From contig NC_020888.1 in assembly GCF_000355675.1 (NCBI RefSeq), positions 345,001 to 409,000 on the forward strand: DNA of 64,000 nucleotides. The letters run 5' to 3'. Both the position numbers and the translations under genes were made by a program. Of this stretch, positions 10,904 through 20,390 are shown piece by piece. Source of the stretch: Thalassolituus oleivorans MIL-1. GTDB taxonomy: Bacteria > Pseudomonadota > Gammaproteobacteria > Pseudomonadales > Oceanobacteraceae. How positions within the stretch are numbered: the first letter of the stretch is position 1; the number at the start of each line of letters is the position of its first letter. The notes beneath the pieces are model-generated. The model was given only the letters and a program-made list of their open reading frames with translations. It was not told the DNA's origin and did not search any database.

Positions 10904-11562
10904 TGTTATCGATTGTTGATTCTTCAGCAAGCGGTTGGCTATATACCATCGTAGCTGCGATTATTCTTGGGCGAGTAATATCCGATTATTCATGGACGGT
11001 TTTTTATAAACATCGAGGTGCCCAGCATCTGTTCTTCGGCAGCATTGTCGTGCTATTTGCTTTTGCATCGATGAATGCTGGCATTTTGCCGGGAATGAAT
11101 TTCCATATACTGGGTTATACCGCGATTACATTGATGATGGGGTGGCGGCTGGCTTTCGTTGCAAGTGCCTTGGTAGAAGTATTGCTCGTTTTTAGCGGAT
11201 CTATACATTGGCACGACGTTGGTATTAACTTTTTATTGAGTGCAGCTTTACCGATTTTATTTTCTTATTATTTTTTTAAAATTGTTTATCGGCGCTTAAA
11301 GCATAATCCATTTGTCTATATTTTGGTTGCCGGGTTTATTAATGCTGCATTAACTCAGGCTTTGCATGCCGTGGTTTTGAGCGCATGGTTCGGTTGGTAT
11401 GAAGCCTATGCGTGGAGTAAGATTTGGGATGACTACTGTCGTTACTTGCCATTAATGATGTTCCCCGAAGGTGTTGTAAATGGCATGTTTATTACCGGAA
11501 TGGTGGTTTTTCATCCTCGCTGGTTAAGTACCTTCGATGAAGATTCCTATTTTAGTTCGTAA
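10903..11562 (+). CDS. CbiM-like energy-coupling membrane protein (COG3235 type)
   Basis: 219-aa integral membrane protein with about six or seven hydrophobic segments. The stretch AGILPGMNFHILGYTAITLM resembles the P-G-x-x-F-H-x-L-G core of CbiM-type energy-coupling factor permease components, which bind nickel or cobalt in well-known members. His residues at about 65 (FHILG) and 103 (IHWHD) are candidate metal ligands. It overlaps rimI by one base, and no ATPase (CbiO) or CbiQ gene lies nearby, so it either shares an energising module elsewhere or works alone. The substrate is unknown. Confidence 0.6.
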   Translation: MLSIVDSSASGWLYTIVAAIILGRVISDYSWTVFYKHRGAQHLFFGSIVVLFAFASMNAGILPGMNFHILGYTAITLMMGWRLAFVASALVEVLLVFSGSIHWHDVGINFLLSAALPILFSYYFFKIVYRRLKHNPFVYILVAGFINAALTQALHAVVLSAWFGWYEAYAWSKIWDDYCRYLPLMMFPEGVVNGMFITGMVVFHPRWLSTFDEDSYFSS

Positions 11563-11568
11563 TATTTA

Positions 11569-12099
11569 TTAATTACGAGGGGCGTGCTTTTGTAGTTTCC
11601 TCTGTAATGTTCTTCTATGCATATTCAGCGCCCTAGCAGTGGCTGATATATTCCCCTCAAATTCATTTAATATTCTTTGGATGTGTTCCCACTCAATACG
11701 ATCAACACTCATCACGCTTTCGTCTTGCTCGGTATCGAGAGCTGGAGTGTCGTCAAAGGCTCGCAAGAGTTCTTGTAGTGTGGCTGGTTTATGCAGGTAA
11801 TTGTGCGCTCCGCGCTTAATGGCTTCCACCGCCGTGGGAATACTGGCATAACCGGTGAGAATCACGATACGAGTGCTGGGCCAGCGCTCAAGCAGTTTGC
11901 CTATAATGTCGAGCCCAGATACATGCTCTAGTCTTAGGTCGAGGGAAATAAAATCGGGAGCCTGTTCAATGTGTGCTAACTCGTCAGGGCTGGCAATCCA
12001 CTGTGCAGAGTAATTTTGGCGCTCTAGGCTGCGCACCATCACTTGGCCAAAATGTGGATCATCATCTATTACCAGCATACTTGGATTCATATTGCTCAT
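11569..12099 (-). CDS. RegA/PrrA-type response regulator
   Basis: 176-aa response regulator. Receiver domain residues seen are the acidic pair in VIDDD, phospho-accepting Asp in SLDLRL, Thr in LTGYAS and Lys in HKPA. The C-terminus (NISATARALNMHRRTLQRKL) is a Fis-type helix-turn-helix with no AAA+ domain between, which is the ActR/RegA/PrrA arrangement. The gene starts within the stop codon of the kinase gene (ATGA overlap), so the pair is translationally coupled. RegA-type regulators control redox-dependent metabolism and respiration; target genes cannot be read here. The short linker differs from classical alphaproteobacterial members. Confidence 0.85.
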   Translation of the reverse strand: MSNMNPSMLVIDDDPHFGQVMVRSLERQNYSAQWIASPDELAHIEQAPDFISLDLRLEHVSGLDIIGKLLERWPSTRIVILTGYASIPTAVEAIKRGAHNYLHKPATLQELLRAFDDTPALDTEQDESVMSVDRIEWEHIQRILNEFEGNISATARALNMHRRTLQRKLQKHAPRN

Positions 12100-13319
12100 T
12101 GTTCCTCATGCTGTATCACTGGGAGTTGGAGTAAACAAAAACTACCACCGGTACGTAATGGGCGAAGATGTATTTCTCCACCAAACTGCTCGACGCTGGC
12201 ATTGCTTAAATAGAGACCCAAGCCCATACCTTGATCCTTCATCGTCGAGAATAAAGCATCCTCTTGGATGTGTTGCGCTGCCTGAGGATCAGGCTGAACA
12301 ATGTCTAACGACCAGAAGCCATCACGAACATGGGTTCGTAGTTGTATCGGTAGGTTGCCGGCTTCTGTCGCATTGTTGAGTAAATTGAGCAGTGCTTGAT
12401 CAAGTAACGGCGAAGCTGCAATGACAGCATCCGTGTCGCAGCCCAAATCTTCCCAAAGCGCGTTAGGCTGGCTCAGACGCCAACGGTGCAATAACAGTTT
12501 TAGCCAAGCACTGGCTGAGTGAAGTCCGCTGTGTTGTGCTTGGCGTCCCGAATAAGCAAGCTGCTGCAACGATTGGCGACAGGTGCTGACTTGAGCCTGC
12601 ATCATCTTTAAGTCTTTAGGATTGAGAGGTTCATTTGGGGTATGAGTTAACTCTTCTAACAGCATGTGCAATGTCATTAGTGGTGTGCCCATTTCATGCG
12701 CCGTTCCTGCCGCTAGTGTGGCAATACCAATCAGTTGTTCGTTTTTAAGTTGTTGTTCGCGCAGTTGTTGAATTTGCTGCTGTTGGCTTTGGCGGTCGCG
12801 CATCAATGTGGGCAGGAAGATGACCATGATAAGAGTGCTAATAACGAACGTTAGCCACATCCCCGCTAAGTGCCAATCGAACAAAGTATGGCTACCTATA
12901 CCGTGAGTGGTGCTGTTCATCAGTGGTTGATACCACTGACTGAGTGCGCTGTAATCCACGACTATTACTATGGCGAAGGCGATAGCGAAACGCAGTGGCA
13001 AGCTATAAGCGGCAACCATCATTAACACTAGAAAATAGGATATAAAAGGGTTGGTGGCACCGCCGGTAAAATACAGTAATCCGGTGAGCAATTGAGTTTC
13101 TATTGCTAGGTGTATAGCGAGTGCTTGCTCACCGCTTGAGCCTCGTACTATCTGCCACAGAGTAATCCCCAGTAGCGGTAAATAAGCTGCCAACATGGTC
13201 CATGCACCGGTTAGCATCTGAAAGCCAGAAAAGCTCAACCAACTGATGAATAACAGCCATACCAGAGCGATTGAGAGCCGCAGCCAGCCAAGACGAGCTA
13301 ATACGCGATGAGAGTTCAA
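12096..13319 (-). CDS. RegB/PrrB-type redox sensor histidine kinase
   Basis: 407-aa membrane kinase with about six N-terminal membrane segments, then a dimerisation domain with the His box LAAGTAHEMGTPLMTL and a C-terminal ATPase domain (N box LLNLLNNATEAG, G box MGLGLYLS). The segment TGGATNPF matches the G-G-x-x-N-P-F quinone-binding signature of RegB. A Cys after the His box (VSTCRQSLQQL) is at about the place of the RegB redox Cys; that equivalence is inferred. Start: TTG 13319 is the first possible codon after an in-frame stop, and no ATG lies near, so the true start is uncertain by some codons. Confidence 0.85.
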   Translation of the reverse strand: MNSHRVLARLGWLRLSIALVWLLFISWLSFSGFQMLTGAWTMLAAYLPLLGITLWQIVRGSSGEQALAIHLAIETQLLTGLLYFTGGATNPFISYFLVLMMVAAYSLPLRFAIAFAIVIVVDYSALSQWYQPLMNSTTHGIGSHTLFDWHLAGMWLTFVISTLIMVIFLPTLMRDRQSQQQQIQQLREQQLKNEQLIGIATLAAGTAHEMGTPLMTLHMLLEELTHTPNEPLNPKDLKMMQAQVSTCRQSLQQLAYSGRQAQHSGLHSASAWLKLLLHRWRLSQPNALWEDLGCDTDAVIAASPLLDQALLNLLNNATEAGNLPIQLRTHVRDGFWSLDIVQPDPQAAQHIQEDALFSTMKDQGMGLGLYLSNASVEQFGGEIHLRPLRTGGSFCLLQLPVIQHEEQ

Positions 13320-13451
13320 AAGTCACATTGTCCACTAAAACATCCCGCCATTGTGCCGCGACTGTACCTAAGTGCAAAGAATTTAAGCTATGCTTAGAAC
13401 ACAGTCCTGACATAGATCAGGCTCCTCAGCTAGCGGCGAAGGAGTACGACG

Positions 13452-14459
13452 ATGCCAAGATTCACTCTGCCATCGATGAAACTGCGCTACGCAGATGCTT
13501 TACTTCCTAGTCTTCTGTTATTGGTTTATATAACCATCACATATCTTTCCGGCTTTGCCTTGATGATTAACGGCCACTCAGTGGTTGGCTGGTTATTTGG
13601 CATTTTGCTGCTCGCACACTCCATGATTTTAATTGCTTATTTGATACATGATCTTAGCCATCAGGCTTTCTTCATGGATCGGCGCGCCAATGAGTATTTA
13701 GGAAATGTGCTCAGTTTCTTGGTGGGGGCGAGTTATACCCCGTATGCCGACTTACGCAGTAAGCATATGCGCCACCACGTGGATCGAGCGGATGTTATCG
13801 CCATTGATTATCGTGCTTTTTTATTACGCCATCCCTTATTGTTGCGCGTCTTTCAGATGGCCGAGTGGTTGTATATTCCTGCAATTGACATTCTTATGCA
13901 TGGTTTGGTTATTGCCAGCCCCTTTATTTTTAAATCCTATAAAGCGCTGCGCACGCGGGTGCTTATTATGTTGGCAATTCGGATCGTTCTCTTCGCTATA
14001 TTGGCTTGGACTGCTTGGCAGGCATTGGTGGGATATTGTTTGGCGTATGTGTTGTTTATACATGTATTGCGATTAATGGATATGCATCAACATACTTACG
14101 ATGTCGTTGTTGGCGTTGATGAAAAAGGGCATTTACGCCCAGATGCTGACTATGAGCGGCAGAATACCTACTCCAATCCTTTGGGAAACTCACGTTTGAT
14201 CAATTTATTGGTGTTAAATTTCGGTTATCACAATGCTCATCACGAAAAGCCGACGGCTCCTTGGTATCGATTACCAGAATTACATCGAGAGCTGTATGGT
14301 GATAGGCCGACGCTGAACACATTCCCTATTCGCGAAGTGCTGAGTAATTTGCATCGCCATCGAGTCGCGCGCGTGATTGCTAGCGATACCACGAGAATGG
14401 GGGGCGAGACGCCTAATTTCGTAGGCTTGTATGGCGTCTCTTTTCTCACCACGATTTAG
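13452..14459 (+). CDS. Membrane fatty acid desaturase family protein
   Basis: 335-aa integral membrane protein diverging from the RegB/RegA pair. Histidine clusters of the di-iron desaturase fold are visible: HDLSHQ near residue 67, HMRHHVD near 98, a lone HQH near 212 and NAHHEKP near 257. Four or more membrane helices surround them. Enzymes of this family introduce double bonds (or hydroxylate) using oxygen and electrons from a redoxin; substrate and position cannot be told. ATG 13452 follows GGAG. Head-to-head placement with an oxygen/quinone-responsive regulator pair suggests, but does not prove, redox control. Confidence 0.82.
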   Translation: MPRFTLPSMKLRYADALLPSLLLLVYITITYLSGFALMINGHSVVGWLFGILLLAHSMILIAYLIHDLSHQAFFMDRRANEYLGNVLSFLVGASYTPYADLRSKHMRHHVDRADVIAIDYRAFLLRHPLLLRVFQMAEWLYIPAIDILMHGLVIASPFIFKSYKALRTRVLIMLAIRIVLFAILAWTAWQALVGYCLAYVLFIHVLRLMDMHQHTYDVVVGVDEKGHLRPDADYERQNTYSNPLGNSRLINLLVLNFGYHNAHHEKPTAPWYRLPELHRELYGDRPTLNTFPIREVLSNLHRHRVARVIASDTTRMGGETPNFVGLYGVSFLTTI

Positions 14460-14494
14460 TTTTATGGCATGAGCGACTTATACAGCCACTTTAG

Positions 14495-14529
14495 TTATCC
14501 AGTATATCTGTGGATAAGACTTTGGATAA
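14495..14529. promoter_or_regulatory. Cluster of DnaA-box-like 9-mers
   Basis: Within 35 bp lie TTATCCAGT (14495), TGTGGATAA (14509, an exact DnaA-box complement) and TTTGGATAA (14521, one mismatch). A further exact box stands alone at 14717-14725. DnaA or another factor with the same site could regulate the flanking genes or titrate DnaA; this is inference. Confidence 0.5.
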
Positions 14530-14575
14530 GTTTGGTAAAACTGCTCTTTGCCCTGATTTTAAAGGGCTTTCCCTC

Positions 14576-14604
14576 AGAACGAGCAAAATTTAAACGCTCG
14601 TTCT
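14576..14604. promoter_or_regulatory. Nine-base inverted repeat, operator or terminator candidate
   Basis: AGAACGAGC and GCTCGTTCT pair perfectly across an AT-rich 11-nt loop. There is no T run after it, so a role as a repressor operator (AACG..CGTT half-sites are typical of TetR-like regulators) is as likely as transcription termination after the desaturase gene. Confidence 0.4.
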
Positions 14605-14882
14605 AATTCTCTCTGAGGCGCATATTATCTAGATCTGATCAAGGCGCTGTTAGAAAAAATAACAAATTAAAATGCTTGGCATCGCGGACTATAATGTCGT
14701 ATGTGAAAAATAATTCTGTGGATAACTCTGTTAGTAAGCTGGTAGGTACTTGTCAGTATGAGACGTAACCCCTCGATACTCGGCGCTTTCTTCAAACACG
14801 AGATCCGCGCTTCACCATTTACCCCAATTTTGCGATAATCGCCCCCCTCCCGAATTCACCCCGTCAGGCGCTGATTGTCATT

Positions 14883-16568
14883 ATGAAACCGCAAATTGCC
14901 GAGTTATTGTCTGCTGCCATTGAGGCACTGAAATCCCAAAACCTGCTCCCTGCTGATCTGGAAGCTAGCATTCAGGTAGACAACACCCGTGATAAGGCGC
15001 ATGGCGATCTCGCCACTAACCTTGCGCTGACTTTGGCTAAGCCTGCGCGCAAGAGTCCGCGCGACATTGCCACAGCATTAGTTGCAGCCTTACCCGCTAG
15101 TGAATTAGTGAAAAAGGTCGAAATTGCGGGCCCTGGCTTTATCAACTTCTATCTAAGCGATGCTTCAACCAACACCTTGTTACGCGCTGTGCTTGAGCAA
15201 AAAGAGCAATACGGGCGCAGTAACGAAGGCGATGGGCGCAAAGTGCAGGTTGAGTTTGTTTCTGCCAACCCAACTGGGCCATTACACATCGGTCATGGTC
15301 GTGGTGCAGCGGTAGGCGATTGCTTGTGTCGTTTGTTTGAAGCCACAGGCTGGGACGTTACTCGTGAATTTTATTACAACGATGCTGGCGCACAAATTAA
15401 TAATCTAGCGCTTTCTGTGCAGGCTCGTTGCAAGGGCTTTACACCAGACCATGAAAGCTGGCCGGAAGATGGTTATCGCGGTGAATACATCGTCGAACTA
15501 GCGAAGAGCTATATGAATGGCGATACCGTTGAAGCGGCAGACCAGAGCTTTACCGGTGCAAAAAATGCCGATGATTTAGAGGCTATTCGTCATTTCGCAG
15601 TGGCGTATTTACGCCGTGAACAAGATTTGGATTTAAAGGCCTTCGCGGTCGATTTTGATGTGTACTTCCTAGAGTCGTCTTTGTACTCAGAAGGCAAGGT
15701 CGAAGCGGCGGTCAATAAGTTAATTGAAAACGGTTACACCTACGAAGACGGCGGAGCCCTATGGTTGCGTACTACTGACTTCGGCGATGATAAAGATCGT
15801 GTGATGCGTAAAACGGATGGTGGCTATACTTATTTTGTTCCGGATGTCGCCTATCATTTCGATAAATGGCAGCGTGGTTTTGTCCGTGTCGTGAATGAGC
15901 AAGGTGCGGATCACCATAGTACTATTACTCGTGTACGCGCTGGGTTGCAGGCATTAAACGCAGATATTCCGCAAGGCTGGCCCGACTACGTATTGCACCA
16001 GATGGTGACGGTTATGCGTGGCGGCGAGGAAGTGAAAATTTCGAAGCGTGCGGGTAGCTACGTTACCTTACGAGACTTGATTGACGAAGTAGGTCGTGAT
16101 GCCACGCGTTATTTCTTAGCGGCGCGTAAAGCTGATGGTCAATTAACGTTTGATATTGATCTAGCGCGTTCGCAGTCGTCTGATAATCCGGTGTACTACA
16201 TCCAATATGCCCATGCGCGTGTGTGTTCTATTTTCCGTAAACTGGCAGAAAATAATTGGACGTGGGATCAAGCAACTGGCTTGGCCGCATTGGGTTCTTT
16301 GGCGCTGAATTCTGAAAAAGATTTAATCGTAAAATTAGGCCGTTACCCAGAAGTCGTGCGTAACGCTGCTAATGCGAATGAACCGCACCAAATAGCCAAC
16401 TATTTGCGCGATTTAGCGGGTGAATTCCACACTTATTACAATTCTGAGAAAACCTTAGTGGAAGAGGTGGATGTGCGTAATGCTCGCCTGACATTGGCAG
16501 AGGGTGTGCGTCAGGTTATCGCTAATGGTTTAGACTTACTCGGTGTGAGTGCTCCGCAAGAAATGTAA
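14883..16568 (+). CDS. argS: Arginyl-tRNA synthetase
   Basis: 561-aa class I aminoacyl-tRNA synthetase charging tRNA-Arg. The HIGH motif appears as [15 protein letters not shown] near residue 130, preceded by [13 protein letters not shown], a strong ArgRS signature. The N-terminal Add1 domain and the C-terminal DALR anticodon-binding domain ([18 protein letters not shown] near the end) are both present, so the protein is complete. The KMSK-like loop is replaced by [11 protein letters not shown], common in this family. ATG 14883 gives the usual N-terminus. Confidence 0.97.
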   Translation: MKPQIAELLSAAIEALKSQNLLPADLEASIQVDNTRDKAHGDLATNLALTLAKPARKSPRDIATALVAALPASELVKKVEIAGPGFINFYLSDASTNTLLRAVLEQKEQYGRSNEGDGRKVQVEFVSANPTGPLHIGHGRGAAVGDCLCRLFEATGWDVTREFYYNDAGAQINNLALSVQARCKGFTPDHESWPEDGYRGEYIVELAKSYMNGDTVEAADQSFTGAKNADDLEAIRHFAVAYLRREQDLDLKAFAVDFDVYFLESSLYSEGKVEAAVNKLIENGYTYEDGGALWLRTTDFGDDKDRVMRKTDGGYTYFVPDVAYHFDKWQRGFVRVVNEQGADHHSTITRVRAGLQALNADIPQGWPDYVLHQMVTVMRGGEEVKISKRAGSYVTLRDLIDEVGRDATRYFLAARKADGQLTFDIDLARSQSSDNPVYYIQYAHARVCSIFRKLAENNWTWDQATGLAALGSLALNSEKDLIVKLGRYPEVVRNAANANEPHQIANYLRDLAGEFHTYYNSEKTLVEEVDVRNARLTLAEGVRQVIANGLDLLGVSAPQEM

Positions 16569-16629
16569 TGCGGTTGTGATAGTTATAAATACATACAACA
16601 TTAAAGTCATTACTCAATAGGGCAATATC

Positions 16630-17166
16630 ATGGCGGAAGGTTCTAGTCGCGTACCAGGTTGGGTTTGGGTTACCACCCCAGCCATTGCCGCGGCTTTTGT
16701 CGGTTTTATCGTATTTTTATCCACCGTACCAGCGGGTAATGAATTAGACGCGGTAAAAGGCGATGCTCGTAAGGCGTTAGAGCAAGGTGTAGAAAAAGCA
16801 CGCTCGGATGCAGCCAATGCGGCAGCGGTTAAACCGTCTTACGACTTTTATAAGCTACTTGAGAAGCAAACAGTCGATGTGCCAGAGGTAGAAGCGTATC
16901 GCTCAACGCCTAAAGACAATGTTAATTATGAATATCGCCTGCAAGCAGGTTCATTTCGTTCTGCTAATGATGCCGAGCGCCTTCGTGCTCAGTTACTATT
17001 AGAGGGCCTAACGGCTTATCAAGAGGGCAGTACCGTCAACGGCTCAACTTGGTATCGAGTATTTGTTGGCCCATTTAAAAACCGCTCTAAGTTAAATAAA
17101 GCACAAGATACGTTGGTTAATATGAATATTAGTCCTTTGGTTTTAAAGCAAAAGAGCGACGGTTAA
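16630..17166 (+). CDS. SPOR-domain cell-division protein (FtsN-like)
   Basis: 178-aa protein with a short cytoplasmic N-terminus, one membrane segment (about residues 12-32, VTTPAIAAAFVGFIVFLS), a charged linker, and a C-terminal SPOR domain (about 98-175) recognised from YRLQAGSFRSANDAERLRAQ and the final W-Y-R-V-F-V-G-P-F block. SPOR domains bind denuded peptidoglycan glycan at the septum. It follows argS by about 60 bp, the argS-ftsN-like order seen in pseudomonads. It is shorter than E. coli FtsN. Confidence 0.85.
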   Translation: MAEGSSRVPGWVWVTTPAIAAAFVGFIVFLSTVPAGNELDAVKGDARKALEQGVEKARSDAANAAAVKPSYDFYKLLEKQTVDVPEVEAYRSTPKDNVNYEYRLQAGSFRSANDAERLRAQLLLEGLTAYQEGSTVNGSTWYRVFVGPFKNRSKLNKAQDTLVNMNISPLVLKQKSDG

Positions 17167-17241
17167 TCTTCTTATGTCGGCTTGCAAGTGCATCCACAAG
17201 CCGACATTATCTTCCCACTGCTTACTCGCAAGGATGCCGCT

Positions 17242-19230
17242 ATGACAACTCATTCTCAGCCGACTTGGCTATCCGCTTTACAGAATACCTTTGGTTTTAA
17301 TTCGCTCCGAGAGGGGCAGCAACCGGTTGTTGAAGCTATATTGGCGGGGCGCTCTGCCGCAGCAATTTTTCCCACAGGTTCGGGAAAATCATTGTGCTAT
17401 CAATTGCCTGCATTATTGTTACCACATTTAACTTTGATTGTTTCGCCACTACTGGCCTTGATGCAAGACCAAGTGAGCTTTTTGCGAAGCAAAGGCGTTG
17501 CCGCAGCGAGCTTGGATTCCACATTATCGCGAGAAGAATTGCAAAGTGTGCAGCAAGGCGTGCGCGAAGGTGCGATTAAAATTCTATTTATTTCCGTCGA
17601 ACGTCTTAAAAATGAACGTTTTCGCGAATTTATTCGTCACGTGGCGATATCTTTGCTGGTGGTTGACGAGGCACATTGTATTTCTGAATGGGGTCACAAT
17701 TTCCGCCCTGATTATTTAAAGCTACCAGAGTGGCGTCGTCAGTTTAATATTCCGCAGTCGTTATTACTTACCGCCACAGCTACGGAAAAAGTAGTGCACG
17801 ATATGCGCCGGCATTTTGAAATCGCACCTAGCGATGTCGTAAGTACTGGTTTTTATCGTAAAAATTTACGCTTATTAGTACAACCCACGGCCATTGAAGC
17901 TCGAATTGATAAATGTGCAGAGTGGCTAAATCACCGTATAAAAAAAGGCGAAGCATTCGGCAGTGTTATTTATGTTACCCAGCAAAATACGGCGGATGAA
18001 GTAGCGCAAGCATTAAAACAGCGCATATCTGTTCCTGTTGAGGCTTATCATGCGGGCATGCAAAGCGAAAATCGTCAGGCGATTCAACAACGTTTTATGA
18101 CAGGAACGACGCCTTGCATTGTTGCTACGATTGCCTTCGGTATGGGCATTGATAAAAGTAATATTCGCCAAGTGCTGCATTACGATTTGCCGAAATCAAT
18201 TGAGAATTACAGTCAAGAAATTGGCCGAGCTGGGCGTGATGGCCGCGCCGCTGATTGTGTGTTGCTCGCCGATTTATCGGGTCTAACGGTGCTTGAAAAC
18301 TACACCTACGGTGATACGCCCACCTTAGCGGCGATCACGCGCCTACTCGATACTATTCAGCAGGATACCGTGGGTATTAATCATGAGGGCCAAGGGCGGT
18401 GGGAAACCATGATGCTGCCTTTATCGAATCAAACAGATATCCGCCCTCTGCCGTTAAAGACTCTGTTAGTGCATTTAGAAATGGCGGGCTATTTAACGCC
18501 GTTATTTAGTTACTACGCCGAATATAGATTTCGTTTAGAAAGTGAGAGCAGTCTACTAGCGCATTTTGATGCGGAGCGGCAGCAGTTTTTACAGACTATT
18601 TTTCAATGCAGTAAAAAAGGTCGTACTTGGTACAGTTTGGACGTGCCTGCACTAGAGCAAGCCGCTGGGCCTGATGCACGTTTGCGTGCAGTGCGAGCAC
18701 TCGAATATTGCTTCGAAAATGATTGGCTGACACTCGAAATTAAACAAATGACCGAAGTGTACCAAGTGCAAGCTTGGCCTCATGCAGAGCAGTCAGTAAT
18801 TGCAGAAAAACTCTATCGTACTTTTTTGGAGCATCAGGAAAGCGATATTCAGCGCCTGCATAATATGATTGCGGTATTTCAATCCCAGCAATGTCTCAGT
18901 CGCCAACTGGCTGTATATTTTAATGACCACAGCATGAAACAGGATTGCGGTCATTGCTCTGTGTGTATGGGGCGTTGGCAGGCCTGGCCGCGACCAGTAA
19001 AGCATGCTCAGCAATATGATGTAGCGCAAGTAGTCACTTATCTATCGCAATTTGAGCAAGCCTATCAAACAATGTTTAAGCTACCTTCGGAAGCGGAAGC
19101 TAAGACACGTTTTTTGTGCGGCATGACGAGCCCTTGGTTAACACGATTAAAAGCGCGTGGAATAGCGAACTATGGTTGCCTCGAAAGTGCGCCTTATGCA
19201 ACAGTATTGGCCATCGCCAAGGAACTCTAG
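17242..19230 (+). CDS. RecQ-family ATP-dependent DNA helicase
   Basis: 662-aa superfamily 2 helicase. Motif I is FPTGSGKSLCYQLPA, motif II is VVDEAHCISEWGHNFRPDY (DEAH type with the RecQ aromatic-rich loop), and motif VI is QEIGRAGRDGR. A Zn-type Cys set appears near residues 557-577 (C..., then CGHCSVC). No HRDC domain follows; the C-terminus is instead a lineage-type tail. ATG 17242 has AAGGA upstream; the in-frame TTG at 17182 is rejected. It resembles the RecQ-like proteins often present beside canonical RecQ rather than E. coli RecQ itself. Confidence 0.88.
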   Translation: MTTHSQPTWLSALQNTFGFNSLREGQQPVVEAILAGRSAAAIFPTGSGKSLCYQLPALLLPHLTLIVSPLLALMQDQVSFLRSKGVAAASLDSTLSREELQSVQQGVREGAIKILFISVERLKNERFREFIRHVAISLLVVDEAHCISEWGHNFRPDYLKLPEWRRQFNIPQSLLLTATATEKVVHDMRRHFEIAPSDVVSTGFYRKNLRLLVQPTAIEARIDKCAEWLNHRIKKGEAFGSVIYVTQQNTADEVAQALKQRISVPVEAYHAGMQSENRQAIQQRFMTGTTPCIVATIAFGMGIDKSNIRQVLHYDLPKSIENYSQEIGRAGRDGRAADCVLLADLSGLTVLENYTYGDTPTLAAITRLLDTIQQDTVGINHEGQGRWETMMLPLSNQTDIRPLPLKTLLVHLEMAGYLTPLFSYYAEYRFRLESESSLLAHFDAERQQFLQTIFQCSKKGRTWYSLDVPALEQAAGPDARLRAVRALEYCFENDWLTLEIKQMTEVYQVQAWPHAEQSVIAEKLYRTFLEHQESDIQRLHNMIAVFQSQQCLSRQLAVYFNDHSMKQDCGHCSVCMGRWQAWPRPVKHAQQYDVAQVVTYLSQFEQAYQTMFKLPSEAEAKTRFLCGMTSPWLTRLKARGIANYGCLESAPYATVLAIAKEL

Positions 19231-19238
19231 GATGTCCA

Positions 19239-20105
19239 ATGAGCATAGTGACCCGCACAGAAACTCTGGTAATCGATACCCCCGAGGGCAATCGCAATAT
19301 TGCATGGCAAATGTGGCAACATCCAGATAAGCCTGAAGCGCCGCTAGTGATATGCGTGCACGGTTTGACTCGTAACCGACACGACTTTGATATGCTGGCA
19401 AAAGTATTAGCGGAAGATTATCGCGTTATAACCGTCGATGTTATCGGACGTGGAGACAGTGATCGTTTACAAGACGGCCAGCTTTACGGTTATCCCTTGT
19501 ACGTCAGTCAAATGATGCAGCTATTGGAGTACCTAGAAGAAGAGACAGGGCAAAGTACCTGCTATTGGGTTGGAACCTCAATGGGTGGCTTGATAGGCAT
19601 GATGATTGCCGCTCTGCCAAACTCTCCGATTAACAGACTCATACTCAACGATATTGGCCCTGTGATTCCATTAGCTGCGCTGCAGCGTTTGGGGGAGTAC
19701 GTTGGTAAAGCGCCGACGTTCCATAATATCGTTGGCATTGAGCACTACCTAAGAATCGTTGCGCAGCCGTTTGGCCCATTAACGGATGCACAATGGCAGC
19801 ACCTCGCGCGCTACAGCGCAGAGGATACCGGTGGTGGTGTGTGGCAGTTACGCTATGATCCGCAAATCGCCTTGGCCTTTGCCGGTCTGGATAGCGACAT
19901 CGATCTAACCGCTGTGTGGACTGCCGTTGAATGTCCAGTACTCGTCATTCGTGGCGCTGAGTCTGACTTGCTCACGGCGGAGACGGCGAACGACATGCTG
20001 ATGAGGGAGGGAACCGAGTTGGCAGTAATCCCCGGGGTTGGCCATGCGCCAGTATTGATGGATGACGAACAAATCTCTCTAGTGAGCGAATTTTTTAATC
20101 GCTAA
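19239..20105 (+). CDS. Alpha/beta hydrolase
   Basis: 288-aa alpha/beta hydrolase fold protein. The oxyanion segment is CVHGLTRNRHDFD, the nucleophile elbow is G-T-S-M-G-G with Ser as nucleophile near residue 114, a late Asp stands in RGAESDLL, and the catalytic His is in PGVGHAPVLMD near the end. ATG 19239 is chosen with AGGA upstream. Upstream in-frame starts run into the recQ-like gene. The start lies nine bases after the recQ-like stop, so co-transcription is likely. The substrate is unknown; esterase or lactonase activities are common in this group. Confidence 0.8.
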   Translation: MSIVTRTETLVIDTPEGNRNIAWQMWQHPDKPEAPLVICVHGLTRNRHDFDMLAKVLAEDYRVITVDVIGRGDSDRLQDGQLYGYPLYVSQMMQLLEYLEEETGQSTCYWVGTSMGGLIGMMIAALPNSPINRLILNDIGPVIPLAALQRLGEYVGKAPTFHNIVGIEHYLRIVAQPFGPLTDAQWQHLARYSAEDTGGGVWQLRYDPQIALAFAGLDSDIDLTAVWTAVECPVLVIRGAESDLLTAETANDMLMREGTELAVIPGVGHAPVLMDDEQISLVSEFFNR

Positions 20106-20114
20106 TGCCGTAAT

Positions 20115-20140
20115 GGCTTAGTCGCATTTGCGGCTAGGCC
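20115..20140 (+). terminator. Hairpin after the hydrolase gene
   Basis: GGCTTAGTCGCA can pair along twelve positions (two G-U) with TGCGGCTAGGCC, with a very small loop. The following bases (TATCTTCAC) are only moderately T-rich, so termination is likely but not certain. Confidence 0.5.
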
Positions 20141-20390
20141 TATCTTCACAAATATAATTGCCTGACTTTTTTACTCTTCTCTAGTGCGTTTCTGGCCGTG
20201 TTAGCTGACTTTCTATTACAGCTTACTGCTAGATTGCCACCTAGATCACAGTTCTTTTTGATTATTGTCATTAGTATCCGAATGTAACAAAACGCGCTAA
20301 CAAAAAACGACACTGTAAAGCTGGAAAGAACCAAGAAGCTGGTCCTTACTATTGGTACAGAAGTTAAATCGATCGTAAGGTAATAGATCA

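Larger units (their letters stand above)
14460..14882. other. Gene-free region with DnaA-box-like sequences
   Basis: 423 bp between the desaturase gene and argS without a supportable coding frame. It contains two exact nine-base matches to the DnaA box (TGTGGATAA at 14509-14517 and 14717-14725), an 8/9 match at 14521-14529, a 7/9 match in opposite orientation at 14495-14503, and a long inverted repeat (14576-14604). The argS promoter must also lie here. Confidence 0.6.

Noticed and set aside
14460..14882. Chromosomal replication origin
   Set aside because: Only three to four DnaA boxes and no dnaA, dnaN, parAB or gidA nearby; a regulatory or titration role fits better.
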